Origin: Brachybacterium sp. FME24 | GTDB taxonomy: Bacteria > Actinomycetota > Actinomycetes > Actinomycetales > Dermabacteraceae | Direction: 5' to 3' | Assembly (NCBI RefSeq): GCF_014897705.1 | Contig: NZ_JABUXV010000002.1 | Location: forward strand, 1 to 64,000 | Length of the DNA stretch: 64,000 bases | Shown: positions 41,279-50,709 of the stretch, piece by piece | Layout of the letters: every line of letters begins with the position of its first letter | Numbering within the stretch: the first letter of the stretch is position 1 | The notes under the pieces: model-generated | What the model saw: the letters and a program-made list of their open reading frames with translations, nothing else | What the model was told of the DNA's origin: nothing | Databases searched by the model: none | Made by a program: the position numbers and the translations under genes

Positions 41279-41327
41279 ACGAGGGCCCCTCCTGAGCCGC
41301 CGTGAAGCGGGCAGGAAGGGCCCTCGT
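41279..41327. terminator. Bidirectional hairpin terminator between HNH gene and rnj
   Basis: ACGAGGGCCC (41279-41288) pairs with GGGCCCTCGT (41318-41327), with an inner CCTG/CAGG step. It lies between two convergent genes (stops at 41247 and 41340), so it can end both transcripts. Confidence 0.8.
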
Positions 41328-41339
41328 GGAGAACTGCGA

Positions 41340-43034
41340 TCAGGCGTCGACGACGACCGCCATGACGGCGGGCTCGCGGCGGTGGGTCCGGCGCAGGTAG
41401 CCGCTGACGGCCTCGACGATGATCTTCTCGATCGCGCTGATGTCGTCGATGTTCTCCTGCTTCGCCCGCTTGAGCGCCTTGGAGACCTCGTTGGTGGCGC
41501 CCTCGAAGGTGCGGTCGTCGTGGACGAAGCCCTTGGTGAGGAACTCGAGCGGCTCGGTCGGCTGATTGGTCTTGGGGTCGATCAGCGCGACGACGGTGAC
41601 GACGCCGCCGCCGCCGAGGAGCAGTCGATCAGCGAGAGTGTCCTCGGTGGCGGTGCCGATGGTCTGACCGTCGACGTAGACCAGCCCGGCCTTGACCTTG
41701 CCGGAGATCTTCGCCCGGCCATCGACCAGGTCGACGGTGACGCCGTCCTGGCCGACGATGATCCGGTCCTCCGGGACGCCGGTGCGGCGGGCGAGCTCGG
41801 CGTTGGCGTGCAGGTGCTTGGACTCGCCGTGCACCGGCATGACGTTGCTGGGGCGCACGATGTTGTAGCAGTAGATGAGCTCGCCGGCGCTCGCGTGGCC
41901 GGAGACGTGCACCTTGGCGTTGCCCTTGTGGACGATGTTCGCGCCGAGATCGGTCAGCTTGTTGATGATCCCGTAGATGGCGTTCTCGTTGCCGGGGATG
42001 AGCGAGCTGGCCATGAGCACGGTGTCACCCTCGCCCACCTGGATCTGGTGATCGCCGTTGGACATGCGCGCGAGCGCCGCCATCGGCTCTCCCTGCGAAC
42101 CGGTGCAGATCAGCGTGATCTTGTGGTCGGGCATCGACTGGATCTTGCGGAAGTCGACCACGAGCCCCTTGGGGATGTTCAAGTAGCCGAGGTCGCGGGC
42201 GATGCCCATGTTGCGCACCATCGAGCGGCCCACGAAGGCGACCTTGCGGCCGTTGGCGTGGGCGGCGTCCAGCACCTGCTGGATGCGGTGCACGTGACTG
42301 GCGAAGCTCGAGACGATGACGCGGCGCGGCGAGGTGGTGAACACCTGGTCGATCGCGGGGTTGAGGTCGCGCTCCGACATGGTGAAGCCGGGGACCTCGG
42401 CGTTCGTCGAGTCGGTGAGGAAGAGGTCCACACCCTCCTCGCCGAGGCGCGCGAAGGCGCGGAGATCGGTGATCCGATCGTCCAGCGGGAACTGGTCCAT
42501 CTTGAAGTCGCCGGTGTGCAGCACCATTCCCGCCTTGGTGCGGATCGCGACCGCGAGGGCGTCGGGGATGGAGTGGTTGACCGCGACGAACTCGAGATCG
42601 AACGCGCCCATCTTGCGGTGCTCCCCCGCCTCGACCTGGATGGTCTTGGGGGTGATGCGGTGCTCCTTGAGCTTGGCCGTGATGAAGGCCAGGGTGAGCT
42701 CGGAACCGATCAGGGGGATGTCGGCCCGCTCCTTGAGCAGGTACGGCACGCCGCCGATGTGGTCCTCGTGCCCGTGGGTGAGCACGATGCACTCGATGTC
42801 GTCGAGGCGATCGCGGATGGACGTGAAGTCCGGCAGGATCACGTCGATGCCGGGCTGGTGCTCCTCGGGGAAGAGCACGCCGCAGTCGACGATCATCAGC
42901 TTGCCGCCGAACTCGAAGACCGTCATGTTGCGGCCGACCTCGCCGAGGCCGCCCAGCGGCGTGATGCGCAGGCCGTTCTTGGGAAGGCGCGGGGGCGCGG
43001 TGAGCTTGCGGTGGGTGGCTACGGAGGAGGGCAT
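41340..43034 (-). CDS. rnj: Ribonuclease J
   Basis: This 564-residue RNase J of the metallo-beta-lactamase/beta-CASP superfamily has HGHEDH at 87-92 (LTHGHEDHIGG). LHTGDFKMD, FLTDSTNAEVPG, the beta-CASP block (ASHVHRIQQVLDAA, CTGSQGEPMAAL), SGHAS and a C-terminal domain follow. In actinobacteria it acts as a 5'-3' exonuclease/endonuclease in RNA maturation and decay. The spacer upstream (43035-43278) holds its promoter and nothing else I recognise. The dapA gene that often precedes rnj in actinomycetes is absent. Confidence 0.97.
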   Translation of the reverse strand: MPSSVATHRKLTAPPRLPKNGLRITPLGGLGEVGRNMTVFEFGGKLMIVDCGVLFPEEHQPGIDVILPDFTSIRDRLDDIECIVLTHGHEDHIGGVPYLLKERADIPLIGSELTLAFITAKLKEHRITPKTIQVEAGEHRKMGAFDLEFVAVNHSIPDALAVAIRTKAGMVLHTGDFKMDQFPLDDRITDLRAFARLGEEGVDLFLTDSTNAEVPGFTMSERDLNPAIDQVFTTSPRRVIVSSFASHVHRIQQVLDAAHANGRKVAFVGRSMVRNMGIARDLGYLNIPKGLVVDFRKIQSMPDHKITLICTGSQGEPMAALARMSNGDHQIQVGEGDTVLMASSLIPGNENAIYGIINKLTDLGANIVHKGNAKVHVSGHASAGELIYCYNIVRPSNVMPVHGESKHLHANAELARRTGVPEDRIIVGQDGVTVDLVDGRAKISGKVKAGLVYVDGQTIGTATEDTLADRLLLGGGGVVTVVALIDPKTNQPTEPLEFLTKGFVHDDRTFEGATNEVSKALKRAKQENIDDISAIEKIIVEAVSGYLRRTHRREPAVMAVVVDA

Positions 43035-43278
43035 AGAGGCATCTCAATCGTTGAAGGGTCAGGGTCTCAAGAGCTGGGTGTCGCGCGCGTCGCAGGGCTT
43101 CGCAGCAGCGTTCACAGCATCAACCGTACGGCAGTATCGGTCTCCGGGCCGACGACATCCCGCAAGGGGAGACAATCGCCATGGCGGCACTCGCCCCTGC
43201 GCACGGCCCTGGAACGCCCCGACGGGAAGGGTTCAGGCGGCCCGCAGGGGCGCGAGCGAGAACCGCCGGAGCCTCTGG

Positions 43279-44229
43279 TCAGGCCATCCGCTGTGTCAGC
43301 ACGTCGAGCGAGCGCTCAGCGCGGAACGCGTGCCCGGCGTCGGTGACCACGAGTTCCGGCGGGGTCGCCCCGAGGGCCTCCCATACCGGCGGCAGCATCG
43401 CAAAGGACGCCCGGGTCGCCTCGATCGGGAAGATGTGGTCCTGTTCCCCTGCCTCGAGGATCAGGGGGTGCGGGGCGATCAGTGCGGCGATGTCCGCCAT
43501 CTCCAGGTCCGGCAGCAGGCCCGGGATGATGTTGCAGGGGCAGTGGCGGATCGAGCACAGGCTCGCCTCGAAGCTGCAGAAGTAGCTCGCGACCAGGGCG
43601 CCGGCGATAGATGTGTCCACTGCCGCCAGGAGCAAGGAGACAGCCCCTCCCCCGGAGCCGCCCGCTACCGCGACCCGCTGCGGGTCCACGCCCGCCACCC
43701 CGCGCAGGGCCTGTACGGCGGCGCGGGCATCGGCAACCCGTCGGCCCATCACGGGCTGTCCGTGCAGCAGGTGCCGGGCCGCATCGATGCCGCAGGAGTT
43801 CTCGGTCTCCTCGTACGGCTCCTCTTCTGCGGCTCGTGGGACGCGGCGCCTGCCGAAGCTGATCATCTCCGGGCAGAGCACCGTGAACCCGGCCCGGGCC
43901 AGCTTGTGGGCGAGGGCGTCGTGGTAGTCGTCGACCGGATCCGTGGCCACCAGATCATCGATGCCGCGGCCGTGCCCGGCGACCAGCACCACCCCGGCCC
44001 CGGTGGCGACCTCGGGTGCGGGGCGCAGCAGGAAGGCGGGGATATCGTCGCCGTCGGCGGTGAGGACCTGCACGAGGGAGGGCCCGGGGGCCGCGGAGGC
44101 GCCCGTCGGCCCGACGATGATCGCGCCACCGGGTCCCCCGCTGGGCTGGTCATGGAACTCGTCAGCCAGACCGAGGAAGGAGCGAAGGCGTCTGCGGAGC
44201 GGCTCTGGGCTCGTGGACAGGGCGGGCAT
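43279..44229 (-). CDS. Alpha/beta-hydrolase (acetyl-xylan-esterase/dienelactone-hydrolase-like)
   Basis: This 316-residue hydrolase has the nucleophile elbow GGSGGGAVS (about 192-200). It has a late acid in ILEAGEQDHIFP and a His in VTDAGHAFR. The oxyanion-side segment is LVAGHGRGIDD. It resembles the large prolyl-oligopeptidase/acetyl-esterase-like hydrolases found with plant polysaccharide loci. As the last gene of the pectin operon, 84 bp after the LplC permease, a deacetylase for pectin or rhamnogalacturonan fragments is the favoured guess. There is no signal peptide, so it would act on imported oligomers. Confidence 0.83.
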   Translation of the reverse strand: MPALSTSPEPLRRRLRSFLGLADEFHDQPSGGPGGAIIVGPTGASAAPGPSLVQVLTADGDDIPAFLLRPAPEVATGAGVVLVAGHGRGIDDLVATDPVDDYHDALAHKLARAGFTVLCPEMISFGRRRVPRAAEEEPYEETENSCGIDAARHLLHGQPVMGRRVADARAAVQALRGVAGVDPQRVAVAGGSGGGAVSLLLAAVDTSIAGALVASYFCSFEASLCSIRHCPCNIIPGLLPDLEMADIAALIAPHPLILEAGEQDHIFPIEATRASFAMLPPVWEALGATPPELVVTDAGHAFRAERSLDVLTQRMA

Positions 44230-44313
44230 GCGTTCTCCTCGTCATCGGGGATGCGGGCAGCGCTTCTCGAACGACCCGTCCTCTGGTCCTCACGGTACGG
44301 CGCGGAGCGCGCC

Positions 44314-45273
44314 TCAGCCCTTGACCGAGCCGATCAGCGCGCCCTTGACGAAGAAGCGCTGGATGAAGGGGTAGACCATCAGCATCGGCAGGGTTGCCAC
44401 GGTGATCACGGCCATCTTCACGGACTGCGCCGGCGGCACCACGTCCACCGAGGAGGCGTCGGCGTTGACACCGCTGGCGACGATGACGATCTGGCGCAGC
44501 AGCACCTGGATCGGCCACTTCGAGGAGTCGTTGATGTAGAGCACCGCGTGCATGTAGGTGTTCCAGTAGGTCACGGCGTAGAACAGGCCGATGGTGGCGA
44601 TCGAGGCGATAGACAGGGGCAGCACGATCCGCGCGAACACGCCCAGTTCGGAACAGCCGTCGATCCGGGCGGATTCCTCGAGGCTGTCCGGGATGCCCTG
44701 GAAGAAGTTCCGCATGATCACGAAGTTGAAGGCGTTCACGGTGACCGGGAGGACCAGCGCCCACAGGGAGTCCAGCAGCCCCAGCTTGGAGACCACGATG
44801 AAGGTAGGGATCATGCCGCCGCTGAACAGCATCGTGAACACGACCATGAAGTTGATGGCGCGGCGCCCCACCAGGTACGGCTTCGCCAGCGCGTACGCCA
44901 TGAGCGCGGTGACCAGGAGGCTGAGGAAGGTGCCGCCGACGGTCACGACCGTCGAGACCCCCATCGCCCGGAAGATCGTCGGGGTGGACAGGATGTACCG
45001 GTACGCATCCAGGGTGGCCTCGCGCGGGACCAGCAGGAAGTTGGTGGTCGCGAGCTCCCCAGGGGTGGCGAAGGAGCTGCCGATGACGTGGACGAACGGG
45101 ATCACGCAGATCAGCGAGAAGCCGCCCAGGATGATCACGTTGACCACCCGGAAGATCTGCTCGCCCGGGCCGAGTCGTCGCGCCGTGGGTTTCTTCGGGC
45201 GCACCGGCGGTCGGGTGGCGAGCACAGCCGTGGCCGCCACGTCGGTGGCGGGCGCAGGAGAGGACGTGGTCAT
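44314..45273 (-). CDS. ABC sugar permease, LplC/YtcP type
   Basis: This 319-residue inner-membrane permease has about six helices and the cytoplasmic EAA loop SLEESARIDGCSELGVFARIVLPLS that docks an ATPase. AINFMVVFTMLFSGGMIPTF and the MRNFFQGIP segment identify the LplC/YtcP subgroup used for oligogalacturonide or rhamnogalacturonan uptake. The ATG at 45273 overlaps the stop of the DUF4064-like gene. Its partner permease is LplB at 49334-50332. No ATPase gene is in the locus, so a shared MsmK/UgpC-type ATPase encoded elsewhere must power it. Confidence 0.93.
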   Translation of the reverse strand: MTTSSPAPATDVAATAVLATRPPVRPKKPTARRLGPGEQIFRVVNVIILGGFSLICVIPFVHVIGSSFATPGELATTNFLLVPREATLDAYRYILSTPTIFRAMGVSTVVTVGGTFLSLLVTALMAYALAKPYLVGRRAINFMVVFTMLFSGGMIPTFIVVSKLGLLDSLWALVLPVTVNAFNFVIMRNFFQGIPDSLEESARIDGCSELGVFARIVLPLSIASIATIGLFYAVTYWNTYMHAVLYINDSSKWPIQVLLRQIVIVASGVNADASSVDVVPPAQSVKMAVITVATLPMLMVYPFIQRFFVKGALIGSVKG

Positions 45274-45758
45274 GAAGGGCTCCCATCCGTGACCGGACGC
45301 AGGGCGAACAGTCCGGCACTGACGAAGAAGAGGAAGGCGATCGGATAGAGGATCAGCTGGCTGCCCAGCAGGCAGGCGAGACCAGCGGCGAGGAACCACC
45401 AGCCGGTGGATCGGCGCGAGGGCCGCCGACGGGCGAAGAAGATCCCGACGCTCACGAGCGCCAGCACGAGGAGGAGGGTCGCGCCGAACCAGGCACCGAG
45501 GGTGCGGCCCACCTCGAACGCCTCCTGGCGGCTCATACCCGCCTCGGGACCGATCAGCGCCGGCATGACGACCCGCTCGAAAGCCGCGGGGTCGATCTTG
45601 GTCATCACCAGGGAGAAGCCCCCGAGGGCCACGAAGGACAGGACACTGCCGATCGAGGCGATCCACAGCTCTGGGGTGCGGCGGACCCGCCGGGCTGTGC
45701 TCTGCTCTCGGTGCGCGCTCCCGGCGGGACGCCGCCGGGTCTCAGACGTGACGGTCAT
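45270..45758 (-). CDS. Small membrane protein, DUF4064-like
   Basis: This 162-residue protein has four predicted helices (about 30-53, 90-110, 120-138 and 140-155) and an Arg-rich cytoplasmic start. The segment WFLAAGLACLLGSQLILYP, then FLFFVSAGLFALRP, recalls DUF4064 proteins. Its start overlaps the 3' end of the GH28 gene by 17 bp and its stop overlaps the LplC permease, so it is firmly inside the pectin operon. It probably assists the transporter; function unknown. Confidence 0.72.
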   Translation of the reverse strand: MTVTSETRRRPAGSAHREQSTARRVRRTPELWIASIGSVLSFVALGGFSLVMTKIDPAAFERVVMPALIGPEAGMSRQEAFEVGRTLGAWFGATLLLVLALVSVGIFFARRRPSRRSTGWWFLAAGLACLLGSQLILYPIAFLFFVSAGLFALRPVTDGSPS

Positions 45759-47037
45759 CGCTGCCCCTCACGTCGAGGTCGACGCCCTCGCAGGCGTGGG
45801 TGGTCACGACGTCCCCGTCGGCCCCGGAGACCCGTACCCGGCGCAGCGCGCCGCCGGAGAGGAACCCGAGCTCGATCCCGGAGCGCGTCCGGGGCTCGAC
45901 GCCCGCGGCCATCTCCGGAGAGCTCGGGCGCGGGTCGGCCGCGAAGGAGACCAGGAAGTCATCGATCGTGAGATCGACCAGCGGCGCCTCGGGCAGTCCG
46001 AAGAGGTGTCCGGCCGAGGCGTGCACGTTCTTCGCGGTGACGTGGGCCAGGTGCAGTCCGCGGATCTGCGGGGTGCCGCCGTCGACCTCCCGGGCGCTGC
46101 GGTCACCCACGTGGGGATCCTTGCCGTCGGGCCCGCAGAAGTAGAAGGGATTCACGGTGATCGGGCAGAGCACGTCGTCCATGACGACGCCCGTGACGCG
46201 CACATCCTCGACCGCTCCACCGCGACCGCGCCGAGTCTTCACCCGGATGCCGCGGTCGGTGCCCTGGAAGACGCAGTTGCTGATGACGACATTGCGCACG
46301 CTGCCGCTCATCTCACTGCCGATCACCACCCCGCCGTGCCCATGGACCATGGTGCAGTTGGTGATCACGATGTTCTCGCTGGCCACGCGCTCCGGGGTGT
46401 GTTCGGTGCCGGACTTGATCGCGATGCAGTCGTCCCCGACATCGATATGGCAGTCGCTGATGCGCACATTGCGACAGGACTCGGGGTCGATGCCGTCGGT
46501 GTTCGGGGAATCGGCCGGGTTGCTGATGCGGATGCTGCTGATCGTGACGTCGTCGCACAGGGCGGGGTGGACGGTCCAGGCCGGGGAGTTGCGCAGCGCC
46601 ACGTCGCGGATCGTGACCCGCGTGCACCCGTGCAGCCCGATCAGGGTGGGCCGGGGATGAGCGAGCTCTGCCCGGCGATGACGGAAGGTGTCCCACCAGG
46701 CCTGGCCGCCACCATCGATCGTGCCCAGACCGGTGATCGACACATCCTTCTCCCCCTGGGCGTACAGGCACGGGGAATGCACGAGGCCGACGGCTCCCTC
46801 CCACCGCGCCTGGACCGCCGGGTACAGCTCCGGCTCCGGGACGAACTGCAGCAGGGCGCCGGCCTCGAGGTGCAGGTCGATGCCGGTCCGCAATCGCAGC
46901 GCCCCGGTGCGGTGCACGCCCGCGGGAACGACGACCCGCCCGCCACCGCGAGTGGCGGCCTCGTCGATGGCGCGCTGGAGCCGGGCGGTCGCCAGGTCGG
47001 CGGCGGCGGGTGGTTCGGTGATCTCCACGAGGGACAC
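45742..47037 (-). CDS. Glycoside hydrolase family 28 (polygalacturonase-like)
   Basis: This 431-residue right-handed beta-helix enzyme has the full GH28 signature: NTDGID (179-184), GDDCIAIKSG (201-210, catalytic Asp202/Asp203 with Asp181), GHGG (His234) and IRVKT (264-268). It lacks a signal peptide, so it probably trims imported galacturonides or rhamnogalacturonan pieces in the cytoplasm as an exo-enzyme. It lies between the binding lipoprotein and the small membrane protein gene within the transport operon. Confidence 0.95.
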   Translation of the reverse strand: MSLVEITEPPAAADLATARLQRAIDEAATRGGGRVVVPAGVHRTGALRLRTGIDLHLEAGALLQFVPEPELYPAVQARWEGAVGLVHSPCLYAQGEKDVSITGLGTIDGGGQAWWDTFRHRRAELAHPRPTLIGLHGCTRVTIRDVALRNSPAWTVHPALCDDVTISSIRISNPADSPNTDGIDPESCRNVRISDCHIDVGDDCIAIKSGTEHTPERVASENIVITNCTMVHGHGGVVIGSEMSGSVRNVVISNCVFQGTDRGIRVKTRRGRGGAVEDVRVTGVVMDDVLCPITVNPFYFCGPDGKDPHVGDRSAREVDGGTPQIRGLHLAHVTAKNVHASAGHLFGLPEAPLVDLTIDDFLVSFAADPRPSSPEMAAGVEPRTRSGIELGFLSGGALRRVRVSGADGDVVTTHACEGVDLDVRGSDDRHV

Positions 47038-47091
47038 GGGAACGGCCTTTCGAAGGACGGGAGGGAGACGGGGGTGCGGACCGACGGCGGG

Positions 47092-48600
47092 TCAGCCGCC
47101 GAGGGCGTCGTAGGCCTCGGTGTACTCGCTGATGATGTCGTCCAGCCCCTGCGAGCGGAGCGACTCGATGGTCGCCTCGTAGTCGCTCAGCGTCGACTGC
47201 CCCACCATGAAGGTGTTGTAGGAGTCGTTGAGCGCCTTCTCGAGGGTCGCCCACTGCGTGTCGTAGGTCTGCGAGGTCAGCTGCTGGGCCGGGTTGGTGA
47301 TCGCGAACTCGGCGTTCTCGGTCATCATCTCGTTGGCCTGGTTCACATACGGGTCGGTGGACTTGTAGGTCTCCACCTGGTCCGAGGGGCGGGAGCTGGA
47401 GTACGGCTGGACCTCCTGCTCCCACAGCGGCTGATCGATGATGGTCACCGCGCCGTCGGCATCGAGCTCGAAATGCGTGCCCTCGACACCGTTGGTCATG
47501 AGCTGGAAGGCGGGCTCGTCCAGCAGCTTGTCGATGAGGGTCAGCGCGCGGCCGAGATCCGCTTCGGACGTCAGGGTCTGCGAGTTGAAGGCCATCAGTC
47601 CGCCCATGCCGCCGCCGGTGTCCGAGACGATGCGGCGGGGGACGTCCGCATAGGTGATGTCGTTGATGAGCGTCCACTTCACCTCGGTGTCGGGGTTGAT
47701 GGACTCGGCGAGCGCCACGTAGTTCTTCGCCTCGAACAGGCCGGTGACCACGATCCCGCCCTTGTCCTGGGCGATCGCCTGCTGCTGGTTCTGCTTCTGG
47801 ACGGTGACGAACTCCTGGTTGACGCCGCCGGCCTCGAAGACCCCGCGGTACCACTGCATGGCCTCCTTCCAGGCCTCGGTGGTGCAGGCGGGAACGATCT
47901 TCCCGGCGTCGTCGAGCTGGAACTTGTCGCCGGCGCCGAAGTATCCGGCCAGCGAGCGGAAGCCCACCAGGAAGCTCTCCTGGCGGTCGATGAACCCGGT
48001 GGTCCCGGCACCAGTGCCGGTGGGGTCCCCTTCGGCGAAGGCCTTCGCGACCTCACCGAGGTCCTCGATCGTGTGCGGGACCTCGAGCCCGAGGCGGTCC
48101 AGCCAGTCCTGGCGGATCAGCACGCCGTAGCGGGCCATCGGCTTCTGGAAGGGCACGCCGTAGAGGGTGCCGTCCAAGCGGGCGCCGTCCAGGGTGTCGG
48201 GGTTGATCGCGGCGAGGTTCGGGTAGTCGGCGAGATGGTCATCGACCTCCCAGAACATCCCGGAGGTGAGAGCGTCGCGGGTAGAAGGCATGCCCAGCTG
48301 GTTGAGGGTGGAGATGTCGGCGACCGAGCCCGAGGCGAGGGCCGCGTTGATCTTCTCCTCCTTGGAGGCGTCGGGGACCCACTGGAACTCGAACTCGGTG
48401 CCGGTGTACTCCGCCAGTGCCGCCATGATCGAACCATCGGGGTCCGGGGTGGTGGGCGTATGAAGCATGGACATCCAGGTCAGCGGAGCATTCGAGCCGC
48501 CTGATCCGCCGGAGTCGCCGCTGCTTCCACAGGCGGAGACTGCGAGGGCGCCGGCTGCGGCGACGGGGACGGACTGGAGGAGGTTCCTGCGAGAGATCAT
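47092..48600 (-). CDS. Extracellular solute-binding lipoprotein (LplA/YtcQ-like)
   Basis: This 502-residue family-1 solute-binding protein has lipobox VSAC (Cys24), a Gly/Ser linker, then the two-lobed fold with WVPDASKEEKINAALASG and GTLYGVPFQKP. MAFNSQTL, DPYVNQANEMM and other LplA-like features follow. The large size is typical of binders for pectic oligosaccharides. The ATG overlaps the stop of the YesL gene (ATGA). With LplB and LplC it forms the importer of this locus. Confidence 0.94.
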   Translation of the reverse strand: MISRRNLLQSVPVAAAGALAVSACGSSGDSGGSGGSNAPLTWMSMLHTPTTPDPDGSIMAALAEYTGTEFEFQWVPDASKEEKINAALASGSVADISTLNQLGMPSTRDALTSGMFWEVDDHLADYPNLAAINPDTLDGARLDGTLYGVPFQKPMARYGVLIRQDWLDRLGLEVPHTIEDLGEVAKAFAEGDPTGTGAGTTGFIDRQESFLVGFRSLAGYFGAGDKFQLDDAGKIVPACTTEAWKEAMQWYRGVFEAGGVNQEFVTVQKQNQQQAIAQDKGGIVVTGLFEAKNYVALAESINPDTEVKWTLINDITYADVPRRIVSDTGGGMGGLMAFNSQTLTSEADLGRALTLIDKLLDEPAFQLMTNGVEGTHFELDADGAVTIIDQPLWEQEVQPYSSSRPSDQVETYKSTDPYVNQANEMMTENAEFAITNPAQQLTSQTYDTQWATLEKALNDSYNTFMVGQSTLSDYEATIESLRSQGLDDIISEYTEAYDALGG

Positions 48601-49334
48601 GCCGGGGTTCCTTTCCTGAGGGTGGTCGCTCGGTCGGAGGCCGACGGCGAGCGGCGCGAGAGCGCATCGGTGCGCCCTGCGGGATGCGCATCGATGCGCG
48701 GGAGATCAGGGGCTGACGACGGCGTCGTCGCGGGGTGGAGGTCGAGGTCACGCACGGTGCGCCGGCAGATCGCGGCGAAGACCACGGCGGGCAGGGCCAC
48801 GCCGAACAGGGCCAGCAGCGGCAGCGCGAAGCGGATCATCAGCGCGTAGCCGGCCAGCACCACGGCGGTGCCGATGATCGTCCAATGCAGGGAGCCCAGC
48901 CCCAGCAGCAGCGCACTGGACAGTTGAGCGCGCAGGCCCTGCACGTCCAGGGCAGCCATCACGAAGAACACGTGCGCGGTGATGATCCACAGCACGGCGA
49001 GCGCGAGGAGGTTCGCGACCCGCAGGTACCAGTCCGGCAGGCTCATGAGGTTCACCAGGATCACGGCGCCGGCCGCCAGGAGGACCCCTCCGACCAGCAC
49101 GGGATGCCAGCGCAGCTCCCGGGCGTAGCGGAAGAAGGTCGGGGCGGCCGGTGGGGTCTCGCCGTGGCGGAACCACCGATCGAGGTACTTCGCCATCGCG
49201 TAGCTCGCCGGCCCTGCGCCGAGCACGCCGAGCCCGAGCACGGTGACCACGATCCACAGGATGTTCAGCCACGCGAAGCGCCAGAACCCGGTGAGCCCCC
49301 GGTTCAGCGTCACGAACTGCTCGAAGCCGAACAT
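48597..49334 (-). CDS. YesL-family (DUF624) membrane protein
   Basis: This 245-residue membrane protein has four to five helices between 20 and 195. It has the YesL pattern MFGFEQFVTLNRGLTGFWRFAWLNILW and GAGPASYAMAKYLDRWFRHGE. In Bacillus, yesL sits with LplB/LplC-like rhamnogalacturonan transport genes, as here; its job is unknown but linked to that importer. It starts on the last base of the LplB stop (TGATG). The C-terminal 40 residues are polar and disordered. Confidence 0.85.
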   Translation of the reverse strand: MFGFEQFVTLNRGLTGFWRFAWLNILWIVVTVLGLGVLGAGPASYAMAKYLDRWFRHGETPPAAPTFFRYARELRWHPVLVGGVLLAAGAVILVNLMSLPDWYLRVANLLALAVLWIITAHVFFVMAALDVQGLRAQLSSALLLGLGSLHWTIIGTAVVLAGYALMIRFALPLLALFGVALPAVVFAAICRRTVRDLDLHPATTPSSAPDLPRIDAHPAGRTDALSRRSPSASDRATTLRKGTPA

Positions 49335-50332
49335 CAGTACACGCCCTCCTCGCCGAGCCGCTTGGCCAGGGAGTTCATCCCGATCACGAGGATCAGGCCC
49401 ACGAGGCCCTTGAACAGGCCCACCGCGGTCGCGAAGCCGAACTGGCCGTTCTGGATCCCGGCGGTGTAGACGAAGGTGTCGAAGATTTCGCCGACGTCGC
49501 GGTTCATCGAGTTCAGCAGCAGGAACATGTGCTCGAAGCCGAGCTCGAGGAAGTCCCCGATGGAGAGGATGAACAGCACGATGATCGTGGCGCGGATGGC
49601 CGGCAGGGTGATGTGCCAGGTCTGCTTCCACCGGTTGGCGCCGTCGATCTCGGCCGCTTCGTACAGGCTCATGTCCACCGCGGTCAGAGCTGCCAGATAG
49701 ACGATCGTTCCCCACCCCGCGGTGCGCCAGACGTGCTGGAAGATGTACATCGGTCGCAGCCAGTCCGGATCGGTGAGGAAGCCGACGGGCTCCCCGCCGA
49801 GCGAGACGATGAGGTTGTTCAGCGCCCCACCGTCGGTCGTGAGCATCACGTAGAACAGCGACACCACGATCACCCAGGACATGAAGTGGGGGAGGTAGAT
49901 GATCGTCTGCACGCTGCGCTTGAAGAACTTCCCGCGCAGTTCGTTCAGCAGCAGCGCCAGGATGATCGGCACCGGGAACGAGATCGCCATCAGCAGCAGG
50001 GAGAGCACCAGCGTGTTCCGCAGCAGCATGAAGAACGTGTCCTGCGTGAACAGCCGCACGAAGTGCTCGAAGCCCACCCACGGGCTGTCCATGATCCCCA
50101 GGAACGGCTTGTAGTCCTGGAAGGCGATGATCAGCCCGCCCATGGGCAGGTACTTGAACACCAGGAAGTACACGATGCCGGGCAGTGCCATCAGATAGAG
50201 CGCCCGGTAGCGCCACAGGATCGTGCCCAGGGGCTTCTTGCGCGGCGCGAGCGGCGTGGCGCCCGCTGCCGGGATGCTCGCCGCGAGCACGGGAGCATCC
50301 GTCCTGGCGTCGCTTACGGAGTCAGCCACCAT
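49334..50332 (-). CDS. ABC sugar permease, LplB type
   Basis: This 332-residue permease has six helices (from about 45) with KYLPMGGLIIAFQDYKPF, the EAA loop SLYEAAEIDGANRWKQTWHITLPAI, and LLLNSMNRDVGEIFDTFVY, the LplB/YteP signature. It is the first gene of the minus-strand pectin operon, transcribed from the 377 bp divergent spacer that contains LacI-type operators. Confidence 0.95.
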   Translation of the reverse strand: MVADSVSDARTDAPVLAASIPAAGATPLAPRKKPLGTILWRYRALYLMALPGIVYFLVFKYLPMGGLIIAFQDYKPFLGIMDSPWVGFEHFVRLFTQDTFFMLLRNTLVLSLLLMAISFPVPIILALLLNELRGKFFKRSVQTIIYLPHFMSWVIVVSLFYVMLTTDGGALNNLIVSLGGEPVGFLTDPDWLRPMYIFQHVWRTAGWGTIVYLAALTAVDMSLYEAAEIDGANRWKQTWHITLPAIRATIIVLFILSIGDFLELGFEHMFLLLNSMNRDVGEIFDTFVYTAGIQNGQFGFATAVGLFKGLVGLILVIGMNSLAKRLGEEGVY

Positions 50333-50709
50333 TGGCCATCCTTGCTCGTCGTAGGGATCGGCGGGGCACCGTGCAGAGCGGCGGGAAACCGCTCTATGGG
50401 AAACCGGTTCCCCGCAGTCGCCCCAGTGTGCAGTCGGGCCGCGAGGCTGTCAACGACGTCCCCGCCGGAAGCGAGGCGCGGACCGTCGCCGGATGCGCCA
50501 TAGGGCACTCTTTTCCCAGGTCAGCGCTTGATCACGTTTTGGTGTCGACAGTGGGGGCCGGGATCGGGCCGTCGAGCTGCCCTCTCGCACGCCCTCTGGG
50601 CCGCCCTGATAGCGTGTGCGATCGCGGGGGCTGAAACCGATTACTCGCGCCCATCCCGCTCGGCGCACTACGGCTCTTCGCGGCCGCCCACTCCTGAGGA
50701 GGAACCCCG
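50333..50709. promoter_or_regulatory. Divergent control region with LacI-type operators
   Basis: No gene lies in these 377 bp between lplB and the GH43 gene. GGGAAACCGGTTCCCC at 50398-50413 is a 16 bp palindrome with one mismatched pair around AACCGGTT. A related half-site GGGAAACCG lies at 50383-50391, and TGAAACCGATT at 50632-50642 sits near the GH43 promoter. AACCGGTT-centred dyads are typical LacI-family operators; the LacI-PmoA fusion encoded two genes away is the natural binder. GAGGAGGAA at 50696-50704 supports the TTG start of the GH43 gene. Confidence 0.7.

Noticed and set aside
40989-43346. A 785-codon plus-strand frame
   Set aside because: It is the shadow of the rnj gene, rich in Asp/Val/Gly/Arg repeats typical of antisense high-GC frames.
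45406-48504. A 1032-codon plus-strand frame
   Set aside because: It lies antisense to the GH28 and binding-lipoprotein genes, which have unmistakable motifs.
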